This document shows, piece by piece, positions 49,504 to 58,775 of a stretch of DNA of 64,000 nucleotides (positions are counted from its first letter, which is position 1; the number at the start of each line of letters is the position of its first letter). The stretch lies in the NCBI GenBank assembly GCA_016297965.1, contig JAEDDP010000001.1, positions 124,001 to 188,000 on the forward strand, in the 5' to 3' direction. The stretch is from Alphaproteobacteria bacterium (GTDB lineage: Bacteria; Pseudomonadota; Alphaproteobacteria; Rs-D84; CACZYB01). A program made the translations under genes and the position numbers. The notes under the pieces were generated by a model. It was not told the DNA's origin, made no database searches, and saw only the letters and a list, made by a program, of their open reading frames with translations.

Positions 49504-52239
49504 ATGTTTAAAAAGTTTTTAAGTCTTGGTACCGTTTTATTGCTTGGTGGATGTTTGACAACATCGGATACCGGTTCGCGTGTTTCGGGGTCTTCATCAT
49601 CGGGTGGTTCACATTCATCCGGTGGAAGTTCGGACAGAAATCATAATAACAGTTCAACAAAGCTTAATCGTATTTCAAAGATTGCCGATTTATCAAAGGA
49701 TATTGCCGAAGAAAATAAATCCCGTGTAACAAGTGCGTTTAAAAAGTATAATGAAAATAATTCAACCGGAAAAATTTCCTTTACCACAGAAAATTTTGAA
49801 TATGCGGATGACATTTTGAAAAATCAAAGTACGGTGAATAATTTGGCGGGATTGTCATCATCGTATGATACGGTACTTTCCAATTTATCAAACTGGAATT
49901 CAACGCTTTCAGGTGTATCACAAAGTTTAGCGGATGCAACACAAAATCTTAATTCTAAAAAATCGTCGTTATCACAAAGTCAAACTGCACTTGACCAAAC
50001 AAAGACAGACCTTATTGCAGAGGAGCAAAAGTTGGATGGGTATTATGCAGAGTTGGCAAATTTGTGGAAATTAAAATCTGAATATGGTTCGAATGATTAC
50101 AGTGGTCCACAGATGTCCACTTTGTTGGGAATGATAAGTCAGAAACAACAACAAATAAATAGTTCAGAATCCACTTGTTCTTCGTATCGTAATTCAATAT
50201 CTTCGTACGAGTCCACAATATCATCCCTTAACAGTGAGATAAGCTCCGTTCAACAAGATGTGAATAATTATACTTCACAAAAGGATGAAGCGACCGCAAA
50301 GGTTAATCAGTATACAAATGAAAAGGCAAGTTTGGAGGATACGATAACCACGGAAATACAAAAATTTGATGCGAATTTTAGTGCATCAAAATACGGGGAT
50401 GCCCTTTCAACCGAAATTAAAAATCGGGTGAATATATATTCCGGATACTATATTATGTCAACAAGACTTGCCAATGTGAAGGTGTTGCTTGATGCCTATG
50501 ATGAAGGAAAATATACATCCGGTGGAACATCATATACCCGTGGAAGTTATTATGAAAACAAGGCATTGTTGAATGATTACAACAAGTATTTGCTTGGCAA
50601 AAAACGGTCGGATTTTTCAAGTGATAAGGATTATGCGGATTGGCTTTCGGCCAATGCAACATCATTTTCTGGAAACAGGGCAAGTTATACAAGTGATGCT
50701 GCATATATTACCGCGGTGCAGACGGCATATTTTAATTGGGTAAAGGTTTTGTCCGGTTTGGAAAATTATGCAAAATCTTCATATTCAGCGGATGATTATA
50801 ATGCGATAATGAATGCACTTAGTTCAAAGCGGTCAAGTTTGGCGAATGTGGTTAAAACACTTGAAGATGTGATGGTTGGCGCCCTTAAAAAACTTGATAG
50901 CACATATACAAGTGATGAACTTCCGTTGACACTTTCGCAATACATTGCATTTTTCAGAAACCAGAAAAAGATTTTATCGGCCATAAGTGGTGTTGATTAT
51001 ATTTATGATGTGACGGTTCATCCGGAAGGTGCAGTTTCGGCAACATCAACCGGTGATGAAAGTTCAAAATCGGTTTTGACCTATGACTATAATTCCGCCA
51101 TTTCAGATTACATTTTGAATTTTAGGGAAACTTCAAAAAGTGGTACAAACAAAAATGACACGGTTGTAAGTTTTAAGGCGAGTGATTTTAGTGCAAGTGG
51201 TAAGGCGTACGTTGCCACATCAACAAGGACCGTTTCAAAGACAGAAGATTACTATACATTCCTTTCTGGTGTAGAGTCGTATGTGTACGGGGGTGGGGTA
51301 TTGGATGCAGAAGTTGAATCACGTAGAAAGTACGCACTTTCTGTATTTACTCGTGTTCAAAATGGCACTGCAACAGATGCGGAAAAGGCTGTTTTAAAAC
51401 AATGGCTTGGTTCCAATTTTTCATCGGATATTACAAGTGTTGCCTTTTCATCCCTTACCGACAATGAAAAGTTGAAATTCAATTTGGCAATGTATATGCT
51501 TGGCAAGGAAAAGCCAGATTTCACCGTTGACAAGGCACGAATTATTACCGATACGGTAAAGCTTGGCGGAACGGTTGCGGGACTTACATTTTCCGATTTC
51601 GGTATTTGGAGTATAAAGGGTATGAATAAGTATACCGGAGATGAGCAACTTTTGGCAAAGAATTTGGATGGAAAGTTTTCATCCGATACCTATCACGTGC
51701 AATATCCGTTTATAAGTGGTATGTCGCAATTTAAGCAGGGGTATGCTTCCGATTCAACACTTGCGGCTGGAAAATCCGTTGTATTTAAAGGAAATGCACT
51801 TGGTGTTGCGACACTTTCCGGAAATAATCAGAGTGATACCTTGGTGAAGGATTTGTCGGGTTCGGCTACACTTACCGTTGCGAATGATTTGCAAACAAAA
51901 AATGGTGTTTCATCCATTTATGGAAATTTAAGTGTGAACTTTGATAATTACTATTCATTCAAATTTGCCGATATTGATGTGGCAAGCAAGAATGGATTTA
52001 AGTCATCCAATGTTTCAATTGAAAGTTCAAGCAAGGTTGCGAATACCGATAAGTTCCAATTTGGAAGCTCGCCAACGCTTAGTGGTTCGGTTACCGGACA
52101 AATGTATGGTTTGGAAACGAATCGTCCAACAGAAGCGGTTGGTATGTTTGATGTGTCATCAAAAACAATTCACAATGACCCAACAAATTCAACCTATTCA
52201 AAACTTACCGTTGAAGGTGCGTTTGGTGTAAAGAAGTAA
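49504..52239 (+). CDS. Giant surface lipoprotein, probable Slam substrate
   Basis: ATG 49504 begins a lipoprotein signal peptide MFKKFLSLGTVLLLGGC with acylated Cys17, so upstream in-frame codons are excluded. A Ser/Gly/His linker (about 24-50) follows, then a long coiled coil (about 120-270: Asn/Gln/Ser-rich heptads). A helical middle comes next, and finally about 200 C-terminal residues that look like the TbpB-type eight-stranded barrel of Slam substrates: GKSVVFKGNALGVATL, ATLTVANDLQ, SVTGQMYG, AVGMFDV and an end LTVEGAFGVKK. The Slam-like gene starts four bases after its stop. The substrate role is inferred from this pair; the ligand is unknown. Confidence 0.75.
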   Translation: MFKKFLSLGTVLLLGGCLTTSDTGSRVSGSSSSGGSHSSGGSSDRNHNNSSTKLNRISKIADLSKDIAEENKSRVTSAFKKYNENNSTGKISFTTENFEYADDILKNQSTVNNLAGLSSSYDTVLSNLSNWNSTLSGVSQSLADATQNLNSKKSSLSQSQTALDQTKTDLIAEEQKLDGYYAELANLWKLKSEYGSNDYSGPQMSTLLGMISQKQQQINSSESTCSSYRNSISSYESTISSLNSEISSVQQDVNNYTSQKDEATAKVNQYTNEKASLEDTITTEIQKFDANFSASKYGDALSTEIKNRVNIYSGYYIMSTRLANVKVLLDAYDEGKYTSGGTSYTRGSYYENKALLNDYNKYLLGKKRSDFSSDKDYADWLSANATSFSGNRASYTSDAAYITAVQTAYFNWVKVLSGLENYAKSSYSADDYNAIMNALSSKRSSLANVVKTLEDVMVGALKKLDSTYTSDELPLTLSQYIAFFRNQKKILSAISGVDYIYDVTVHPEGAVSATSTGDESSKSVLTYDYNSAISDYILNFRETSKSGTNKNDTVVSFKASDFSASGKAYVATSTRTVSKTEDYYTFLSGVESYVYGGGVLDAEVESRRKYALSVFTRVQNGTATDAEKAVLKQWLGSNFSSDITSVAFSSLTDNEKLKFNLAMYMLGKEKPDFTVDKARIITDTVKLGGTVAGLTFSDFGIWSIKGMNKYTGDEQLLAKNLDGKFSSDTYHVQYPFISGMSQFKQGYASDSTLAAGKSVVFKGNALGVATLSGNNQSDTLVKDLSGSATLTVANDLQTKNGVSSIYGNLSVNFDNYYSFKFADIDVASKNGFKSSNVSIESSSKVANTDKFQFGSSPTLSGSVTGQMYGLETNRPTEAVGMFDVSSKTIHNDPTNSTYSKLTVEGAFGVKK

Positions 52240-52242
52240 GTA

Positions 52243-53727
52243 ATGTTTTTTGTTGGGGAACTTTTTCGCGTATTGTTTTATGTCCTTTTTATAGGATGTT
52301 TTTCCTTTTTGTTTGATGTGGGCGCCCGTGCATCGGTTGGTGATGTGGAGGGGGAGGAGCTTGTTTTTGACTCGTCAAAGGTTGGTGTGCCTTTGCCTGC
52401 GGAAGTGTCTGTTAAAAAAGAAGTGGTTCCGGCAAATGTAGAAAAAGCCACGGTGGATGATAATTTTTCCGTATCAAAGGAGAATGCCCTTCTTATTGCA
52501 AAGAATATGGTTGCAAGGGGGATGTTTGATGATGCCCTTGTCATCCTTAACAAAATACAATTTGATATAGAAACAGAGCGTGATTTGGAATTAGAGCGGT
52601 GGTTCCTTTTGGGGCAAATTGCAATGGCAAAATCCGATTATGACGGGGCGATTGCTTTGTTTCGGAAGATATTGGATGTTAATCCGGACCTTTCACGGGT
52701 GCGGTTGGATTTGTCCCTTGCCTATATGCAAACGGGTTCGTATATAAGGGCAAATTATAATTTTCGGCTTGCCATGGCGGGGAATTTGCCGGATACCGTG
52801 TCCGAAAATGTTTCAAAATTTCTTTATATTCTTCGCGCAAATAAAAACTATGGCTTTTGGTTTAATTTTGGAATTGCACCGGATTCAAATATAAATAATA
52901 CCAGATCCGGAACACAATGTGTAAATACAATTTTTGGTGTGCTTTGTAATGATTTACCCGGTGCGGAGGACAAGGTTGGATACAACTTTGCCTTTGGTGG
53001 TGATTATGAATTTCGGTTGTCCGAAAGGTGGCGGATAAAGTCAGATTTGGGGATGAACATTTCAAAATATGATGAACGGGATTATGATGATTATTCGGTT
53101 TCTGCGTCGGTTGGTCCACGATATATTTTTGATGGTGGTGAACTTTATTTGGGGCTTTCGGGGCAACGACGATATTTGGCACATACTCCGTATAGCTATT
53201 TTATTGGTGCGAAGATGTCCGGAAACTATGATATTACGCAACGGCTTTCGTTTGGGGCATCGCTTTATATTTCACCAATGAGATATGATAATGTTAAGGC
53301 GTTGGATGGGAACAACTGGGGTATTGCTTCACAATTTGCATATTCTCTTACTCCATCAAAGTATATGATTTTCAAATCTGGGTATGACAGGGAAGAAACC
53401 GATGCGCCAGCGTACAGGAATGGCAAGGTTAATTTTGGTATTGGTTTTGGGGCGGAACTTTATGGTGGTTATTCAATCTATTTGGAACCATCGGTTGTGT
53501 TTACAAATTATGATAATCCACGCCCTTATATAAAGGATAATTTTTATCAACCGATTAAGCGAAATGATACAACGTGGAAGTATCAAATAACACTTGCAAA
53601 CAAGAAAATAAATCTTTATGGATTTACTCCAACCTTTGGTTATACCTATACTTCACGGAACAGTAATGTATGGCAGGAGGAGTATTCAAAGCATTCATTT
53701 AATTTTGGTTTTTCACAACGTTTTTAA
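52243..53727 (+). CDS. Slam-family (DUF560) surface lipoprotein assembly modulator
   Basis: The 494-residue protein has a hydrophobic export segment (about 8-30), a TPR-rich N-terminal domain (about 80-195: ALLIAKNMVARGMFDDALVIL, WFLLGQIAMAKSDYDGAIALFRKIL, RLDLSLAYMQTGSYIRANYNFRLAM) and a C-terminal beta-barrel ending SFNFGFSQRF, a BAM-type signal. The junction GFWFNFGIAPDSNINNTRSG matches the Slam APDSNIN-type start of the barrel. Slam proteins (type XI secretion) move lipoproteins across the outer membrane. The directly preceding lipoprotein is the probable client. The family is recognised by pattern, without a search. Confidence 0.82.
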   Translation: MFFVGELFRVLFYVLFIGCFSFLFDVGARASVGDVEGEELVFDSSKVGVPLPAEVSVKKEVVPANVEKATVDDNFSVSKENALLIAKNMVARGMFDDALVILNKIQFDIETERDLELERWFLLGQIAMAKSDYDGAIALFRKILDVNPDLSRVRLDLSLAYMQTGSYIRANYNFRLAMAGNLPDTVSENVSKFLYILRANKNYGFWFNFGIAPDSNINNTRSGTQCVNTIFGVLCNDLPGAEDKVGYNFAFGGDYEFRLSERWRIKSDLGMNISKYDERDYDDYSVSASVGPRYIFDGGELYLGLSGQRRYLAHTPYSYFIGAKMSGNYDITQRLSFGASLYISPMRYDNVKALDGNNWGIASQFAYSLTPSKYMIFKSGYDREETDAPAYRNGKVNFGIGFGAELYGGYSIYLEPSVVFTNYDNPRPYIKDNFYQPIKRNDTTWKYQITLANKKINLYGFTPTFGYTYTSRNSNVWQEEYSKHSFNFGFSQRF

Positions 53728-53851
53728 TTGACATTTATTTTTTTTGGATGATAATCACAAACTGTATTTTGTGGCGTTGAATAAACTTTTTTATAGTATA
53801 TTGTTCATATTATTTTGCCGAAATTGTTGATTATAAAAAGAGGTTTTGATT

Positions 53852-55243
53852 ATGAGTCAAGATAAGAATGAGTTGGCGATTACTCCTGTTAAATCGTTGA
53901 TATTAAAATTTGCACTTCCATCTGTGATTGCGTTTTTGGTGAACTCGCTTTACAGTATTATTGATCAAATTTTTGTTGGTAATTATGCGGGGTATAAGGC
54001 GAATGCCGCAACATCAATTATATTTCCGGTTTTTATGTTTAGTATGGCGGTTGCGTCGTGTATATCCGAAGGTGGTGTGGCATACTTTTCATTGCAACTT
54101 GGTGCCGGTCATAAAAAGATTTCCGAAAAAATATTTGGTAATGTGTTAAGGTTGCTTATTATATTTCCAATATTCATAACTGTGTTTTCGTATATATTTT
54201 TGGATGAAATGTTGGTGTTTTTTGGTGCGACGGAGGAGATAATCCCACTTGCAAAAGATTATGCAAAAATTATATTTTTGGGTGGACCGTTTTCCCTTTT
54301 GGGTATGGGGCTTAACTCCTTTATTCGTGCGGATGGAAGTCCACGGTATGCGATGTCATCAATGCTTGTTGGTGCGATTTTAAACCTTATCCTTGACCCA
54401 ATATTTATTTCCGTATTTGGATGGGGAGTAAAGGGTGCCGCATGGGCAACAGTTATTGGTGAAACTGCGTCGTTTATCGTATCCGTACTTTATCTTCCAA
54501 AGTTCAGGGCGTTGAAGGTAAAGCTTTCAAGTTTGAAATTCAGTCTTCCTATTGTGAAAAAAATTATACTTTATGGAACATCAAATTTCTTTATTTCCGT
54601 GGCGATTACATTTGTGATTATTGTTTATAATAACAGTCTTAATAAATACGGAAGTGAAACAATTTACGGAAGTACGATACCACTCTCTGCGTATGCATTG
54701 ACGGCAAAGGTTAACCAGATATTTATGTCTTTTATGATTGGTATAGGTATAAGTTTACAACCTATTGTTGGATATAATTATGGTGCAAGAAATTATGCAA
54801 GGGTTAAGGAGACATTTATATATTGTCTTCGGATTGCTGTTGGAATTGGGCTTTTGTTTTCAATTGTATTACAGATATTCCCACATTTCTTTGTACGGTT
54901 GTTTGGTGAAGGAAATGAGCTTTATTACAAATTTGCGGATATGTCGTTCAGGATTATTTTTTCCGCCCAGATGTTTACCGCATTTGCAATTATTATAAGT
55001 AATTTTTTCCGTGCGATTGGAAAGCCATTGTATTCCATACTTTCCGCTGGGTCACGATTTACAATATTTTTTATTCCAATAATTTACATTGTACCAAAGT
55101 TTTTGGGATTGAAGGGTGTGTTGCTTTCAACACCGATTTGTGAAGTGTTGTCGGCGGGATTTTCAATCTGGCTTATGCATGGGGAAATGAAAAAGTTAAA
55201 CAGACTTATTAAAAATGAAGAAAAAAGAAAGGGAAGCTTGTAA
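53852..55243 (+). CDS. MATE-family efflux transporter
   Basis: ATG 53852 follows AGAGG; a TTG six bases upstream is disregarded. The 463-residue protein has about twelve hydrophobic segments and two MATE halves starting PVKSLILKFALPSVIAFLVNSLYSIIDQIFVGNY and SLKFSLPIVKKIILYGTSNF. The GMGLNSFIRADGSPRYAMSSMLVGAILNLILDPIFI region is typical of the DinF/NorM-like MATE clade. It would export organic cations or drugs in exchange for Na+ or H+. Substrate is not readable. It is alone on the plus strand, converging on the methyltransferase gene. Confidence 0.9.
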   Translation: MSQDKNELAITPVKSLILKFALPSVIAFLVNSLYSIIDQIFVGNYAGYKANAATSIIFPVFMFSMAVASCISEGGVAYFSLQLGAGHKKISEKIFGNVLRLLIIFPIFITVFSYIFLDEMLVFFGATEEIIPLAKDYAKIIFLGGPFSLLGMGLNSFIRADGSPRYAMSSMLVGAILNLILDPIFISVFGWGVKGAAWATVIGETASFIVSVLYLPKFRALKVKLSSLKFSLPIVKKIILYGTSNFFISVAITFVIIVYNNSLNKYGSETIYGSTIPLSAYALTAKVNQIFMSFMIGIGISLQPIVGYNYGARNYARVKETFIYCLRIAVGIGLLFSIVLQIFPHFFVRLFGEGNELYYKFADMSFRIIFSAQMFTAFAIIISNFFRAIGKPLYSILSAGSRFTIFFIPIIYIVPKFLGLKGVLLSTPICEVLSAGFSIWLMHGEMKKLNRLIKNEEKRKGSL

Positions 55244-55255
55244 TGGCTTCTTTTT

Positions 55256-56302
55256 TTAATCACGTTCAAATACGGCAACCAATTCAAGGTGTGTCGTATT
55301 CGGAAATTGGTCAATAGGGGTTATCTTTTTAATTCTGTATCCACCATTTATCAAAATTTTTGCATCGGTTGTGAATGCGACCGGATTACACGAGATGTAA
55401 ACAACAGTTTTTGTGGTTGCATCACGAAGTTTTAAACATTGTGCCTTTGCCCCATCACGTGGTGGGTCAAGGACGATAAAATCAAATTCATTAAGCTTTT
55501 CCGTGGACAGTGGATGTTTGAAAAGGTCAACGGATTTTGCCATAATGTTGAAATGGTTGGAGTGTGCAATTTTTGCAAGATGTTTTATTGCATCTTCATC
55601 ACAATCATAGGCAAAAACGGTATCCGAAAAATCCCGCAAATAAAATGAAAAAAGCCCAAGTCCGCAAAATATATCGGCGGAGGTTTTGAAATGTTTACCC
55701 CTTATCACATCAAGGACAGCATCAACAATTTTTTGTTCGCTTTCCTTTGTTGGTTGAAGGAATGTTTTTGGTGGGTATGGAATTTTTGTTCCATTGAAAA
55801 TTATTATTGGTTCCGCCTGCTTATATACCTCAACATTGCCGGAAGTTATGTGTAGGATGTTGTGTTCTTCGGCAAATGTCCGTATTTTTGGTGTATCGGT
55901 TGGCATAAGCGCAATATTTTCAAAATGAATGCAAAGTCCGTTGTCGGCGGATGTGATTACAATTCCACCTTCACTTCTTTTTACAAATGATTTGAAAAGT
56001 TTTTTAAGTGGCTGGATAAGTGCATTTATTTCATCACGAAGTAGGGGGCATTTATTTATTGGAACAACATCGTTTGATTTGAATTTGTAAAATCCAGTGT
56101 TGCATCCGTAATCAACCTTTAATGTTGCCTTTCTTCGTATGCCGGATGGAAAGGTTTGCATTGGTGCCATTTCATCGTATGGAAGGTCGCCCAAAATTTT
56201 TAAAAGTTGGTTTTGTTTTTCGGTACAATAGTTTTGTATTGTCAATCCCTGGATTTGGCAACCACCGCATTTTTCAAAATATATACATTTATTTTCAATC
56301 AT
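55256..56302 (-). CDS. RNA (uracil-5-)-methyltransferase (RumA/TrmA family)
   Basis: The 348-residue protein has N-terminal Cys6, Cys12 and Cys15 with another near residue 85 (NKCPLL), the [4Fe-4S] ligands of RlmD-type enzymes, but no TRAM domain in front. The SAM-binding core shows DIFCGLGLFSFYL, and the catalytic part has VLDPPRDGA and VYISCNPVAFTTD, whose Cys attacks C6 of the target uridine. It would form 5-methyluridine in 23S rRNA or tRNA; the exact site cannot be told. The ATG at 56302 stands at the head of a 200-base gap before csp. Confidence 0.88.
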   Translation of the reverse strand: MIENKCIYFEKCGGCQIQGLTIQNYCTEKQNQLLKILGDLPYDEMAPMQTFPSGIRRKATLKVDYGCNTGFYKFKSNDVVPINKCPLLRDEINALIQPLKKLFKSFVKRSEGGIVITSADNGLCIHFENIALMPTDTPKIRTFAEEHNILHITSGNVEVYKQAEPIIIFNGTKIPYPPKTFLQPTKESEQKIVDAVLDVIRGKHFKTSADIFCGLGLFSFYLRDFSDTVFAYDCDEDAIKHLAKIAHSNHFNIMAKSVDLFKHPLSTEKLNEFDFIVLDPPRDGAKAQCLKLRDATTKTVVYISCNPVAFTTDAKILINGGYRIKKITPIDQFPNTTHLELVAVFERD

Positions 56303-56525
56303 AATGTTTTTATTATATGTATTTTATGGCGGTTTATCAAGTGTTATTTGGTGTTTTAAAGGAATTTGTTCTTTTAAATAAATCTTGTTTTCTGTGGTGA
56401 AGGAATTATAATTTTATTTGTTAATATGGTTTCAAGTATTAAAGAGTTGTTGTTGGTTATCGGCTTGTTTATCTTTTTACTTCATCATATTTTCATATTA
56501 TTAACTTTTTAATTATGAGGACTTA

Positions 56526-56726
56526 ATGATGAAAGGTACAGTTAAGTGGTTTAATGCCAAAAAGGGCTATGGTTTCATTCAACCAGATGATGGAACAAAG
56601 GATGTGTTTGTTCACATTACCGCGGTAAAAGCAGCGGGAATTTTTTTGAACGAAGGCACACGTCTTGAATATGAAATCGTAAGCTCTAATGGAAAGGAAG
56701 CTGCTGATAACCTTAAACAAATATAA
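56526..56726 (+). CDS. Cold-shock domain protein
   Basis: The 66-residue protein is a single cold-shock domain with both RNA-binding motifs: GTVKWFNAKKGYGFIQPDDG (RNP1-like KGYGFI) and KDVFVHIT (RNP2). It begins at tandem ATGs (56526 or 56529) after GAGGA. Such proteins melt RNA structure as chaperones. A 220-base gap upstream with no gene may hold its promoter and a leader; I see no certain element in it. A bidirectional terminator follows. Confidence 0.93.
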   Translation: MMKGTVKWFNAKKGYGFIQPDDGTKDVFVHITAVKAAGIFLNEGTRLEYEIVSSNGKEAADNLKQI

Positions 56727-56755
56727 GTTTTAAAGTTAAGGTTTGAAAAAAAAAG

Positions 56756-56772
56756 TCCCCAGTAATTGGGGA
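56756..56772. terminator. Bidirectional terminator after csp
   Basis: TCCCC / GGGGA stem around AGTAATT with A-run and T-run flanks, between convergent genes. Confidence 0.8.
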
Positions 56773-56776
56773 TTTT

Positions 56777-57448
56777 TTATTGATACTTTTTGATAAATGC
56801 CTTTATCTGTTTTACATTTTCTCCGATTGGATTATTTGCATCAAGTGTAAGTATTGGTACATTGTATTTTTGCAAAAGCTTTATTCGTTCATTCATTATT
56901 TTGATGTTGTTGTTGATTGCCACTTCGTCCGTATTCCAATTGGATAGGTGTTTGTGTTGTTGTTTTTGTCGCAATGTTCGTTTGATGGCGATATTGTGGG
57001 CGGTATCGGTTTCCCAAACAACGATGGTATTTTTGAAAAAACGTTTTAAAATTTCCGGATGATTTTTATCAATATCTTGCAAAATGTAAAGTGGGGCGGT
57101 GTTTATTACTGCCTCATCAATATAAAAATTACGGGAAAGACAACGGGCACAAAGTTCGCCGGTTAGGTATTTTTTAAGATGCCGGTGAGGAGGATTAAGT
57201 TCCGGATATTTACAAAATACATCCTCAATTTGTTGAATATGTTTTGGATAGGTGAGTTCAAGAGCCTTAAAAAAGCCTCTGGCAAAGCCCTTTGACATAA
57301 ATTTGTTGGAAAATTTCGCAAATGTTTTTTTTGTCAAATGTGTTTTACCAACACCAGACACGCCAACAAATTCAATTATAAGTTCTTCTTTCTTTTTTGG
57401 ATAAAGGAAATTGCCAAGGATTCTTTTAAAATTTCTGTAAATTTTCAT
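56777..57448 (-). CDS. P-loop kinase-like protein of unknown substrate
   Basis: The 223-residue protein has a Walker A motif GVSGVGKT (29-36) following a hydrophobic strand (LIIEFV), and a second strand with an acidic residue (FYIDEAVINT). The later RRxxR-like basic region (IKRTLRQKQQHKH) could be a lid. The layout resembles small-molecule or sugar kinases such as deoxynucleoside or adenylylsulfate kinases, but no substrate motif is clear. It stands alone between csp and efp on the minus strand. Family not firmly recognised. Confidence 0.65.
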   Translation of the reverse strand: MKIYRNFKRILGNFLYPKKKEELIIEFVGVSGVGKTHLTKKTFAKFSNKFMSKGFARGFFKALELTYPKHIQQIEDVFCKYPELNPPHRHLKKYLTGELCARCLSRNFYIDEAVINTAPLYILQDIDKNHPEILKRFFKNTIVVWETDTAHNIAIKRTLRQKQQHKHLSNWNTDEVAINNNIKIMNERIKLLQKYNVPILTLDANNPIGENVKQIKAFIKKYQ

Positions 57449-57559
57449 TTTCTGTCCAATTTAATTATTTTGTGCTATTATTATATATGTAAATTTTGGA
57501 AAAACAAGAGTTTTACAGAATTTTAGTTTTTTTGTTAAAAGTTAAACAAAAATATAAGA

Positions 57560-57631
57560 CTATGGACGGCGACCGTCAATAACAAGCCAAATGATAAGAA
57601 GAAATAAAAGAATACCTAAATCGTTACACAT
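57560..57631 (-). CDS. Possible 23-residue membrane peptide
   Basis: The frame MCNDLGILLFLLIIWLVIDGRRP is almost entirely one transmembrane helix with a charged end, the shape of known bacterial small membrane proteins. It lies in a 246-base gap between the P-loop gene and efp. No strong ribosome-binding site precedes it, so it may be chance. Confidence 0.35.
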   Translation of the reverse strand: MCNDLGILLFLLIIWLVIDGRRP

Positions 57632-57658
57632 TTATATCGTCTGTTTGTAAATAAAAAA

Positions 57659-57677
57659 GGTCCTTTAAAAAAGGACC
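57659..57677 (-). terminator. efp terminator
   Basis: GGTCCTTT / AAAGGACC stem with a 3-base loop, followed by a T-run on the minus strand. Confidence 0.85.
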
Positions 57678-57695
57678 CGTTTGATTTTTTGTAAT

Positions 57696-58262
57696 TTATT
57701 TTTTTGCACGTTCAATGTATGCAAGGTCATCAGTAGAAATAACGATTGCATCGCCGGCATCAATAAATTGTGGAACCATAACACGGATTCCATTATCCAA
57801 AATAGCAGGTTTGAATGAACCAGTTGCGGTTTGACCCTTTACAACAGGTTCTGTTTCTGCGATTGTGCAAGTTGCATTTTTTGGAAGTTGAACGGATATA
57901 GCCTTTCCTTCAATAAAGCTTATGATAACCTTCATACCATCTTGAAGAAGAGGTGCGCGTTCGCCAAGTAAATCCTTTGAAATATTTATTTGGTCATAGG
58001 TTTCCTGATCCATGAAAACGAAATCATCACCTTCGGCATAAAGATATTGATAATCCTTATCTTCCGCAGTCAATTTTTCAACGGTATCAACAGTTCTCCA
58101 TCTTTGTTGTGTTTTAAGGCCTGTTTCAACATCACGCATTTCAACCTGAATGAATGCGCCACCTTTACCTGGTTGAAGGATTTGAATGCCGATAACTGTG
58201 TATTGTTTACCATTGTCAAAAATAACCCAACCTGGTCTTATTTGGTTTGCTTGTTGTTTCAT
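57696..58262 (-). CDS. efp: Elongation factor P
   Basis: The 188-residue protein has the three beta-barrel domains of EF-P. It includes LQPGKGGAFIQVEMRDVETGL with the tip Lys (modified to beta-lysyl-Lys where EpmA/EpmB exist), YLYAEGDDFVFMD, and the C-terminal GSFKPAILDNGIRVMVPQFIDAGD. It rescues ribosomes stalled at polyproline. No epmA/epmB homologue is in the window. Its start has AAAGGTAA before it, and the terminator follows. Confidence 0.95.
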   Translation of the reverse strand: MKQQANQIRPGWVIFDNGKQYTVIGIQILQPGKGGAFIQVEMRDVETGLKTQQRWRTVDTVEKLTAEDKDYQYLYAEGDDFVFMDQETYDQINISKDLLGERAPLLQDGMKVIISFIEGKAISVQLPKNATCTIAETEPVVKGQTATGSFKPAILDNGIRVMVPQFIDAGDAIVISTDDLAYIERAKK

Positions 58263-58342
58263 TTTATTACCTTTCTATATAATTAAAGTGTTTCAAGGAT
58301 ATACTATAAGGTTGCAAATTTCAACAGAAATTTAAAACTATG

Positions 58343-58371
58343 TTGACTTTGTTTTTATGGATTAGTATATT
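58343..58371 (+). promoter_or_regulatory. Promoter for the small membrane protein
   Basis: TTGACT at 58343-58348 and TATATT at 58366-58371 with a 17-base spacer. Confidence 0.6.
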
Positions 58372-58407
58372 TTTTTAATATCCTATTATAAAATAATAGA
58401 GTTAAAA

Positions 58408-58644
58408 ATGAATTTTTATCAAATATTGGCTGGACTTTTTATTACATTTATTGTCTTTTTACGTTCAATGACTGTTAAGATGGGAACAAAGAATTTTTCA
58501 TCAAAGCAAATAACATTTGCAAACTATTTTTATATGGTGGTTGCACTTTGTTTAACCATACCGTTTATGAAAGATATGCTTATTCCCGTTGGATATTCAA
58601 ATTGGTGGGTTGGCATTGTTGTTTGCATTGCCAATATTGTTTAG
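58408..58644 (+). CDS. Small membrane protein of unknown function
   Basis: The 78-residue protein has three hydrophobic segments (about 6-19 LAGLFITFIVFLRS, 39-55 ANYFYMVVALCLTIPFM, 63-78 GYSNWWVGIVVCIANIV). No family is recognised. A near-consensus promoter precedes it and its ribosome-binding site is weak. It lies between efp (opposite strand) and the LysM protein, which has its own promoter. Confidence 0.6.
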   Translation: MNFYQILAGLFITFIVFLRSMTVKMGTKNFSSKQITFANYFYMVVALCLTIPFMKDMLIPVGYSNWWVGIVVCIANIV

Positions 58645-58712
58645 GTAATTATGACATAAATTATTGTTTTTTCTATAAAATAAGAATTATTTTGACAAAA
58701 TATATTATATTC

Positions 58713-58741
58713 TTGACATTTTTGTTGAAAAGTTCTATTTT
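58713..58741 (+). promoter_or_regulatory. Promoter for the LysM protein
   Basis: TTGACA at 58713-58718 and TATTTT at 58736-58741 with a 17-base spacer. A second TTGACA follows at 58741-58746. Confidence 0.6.
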
Positions 58742-58775
58742 TGACAATACTTAAACTAAATGTTAGGAGTAAAAA

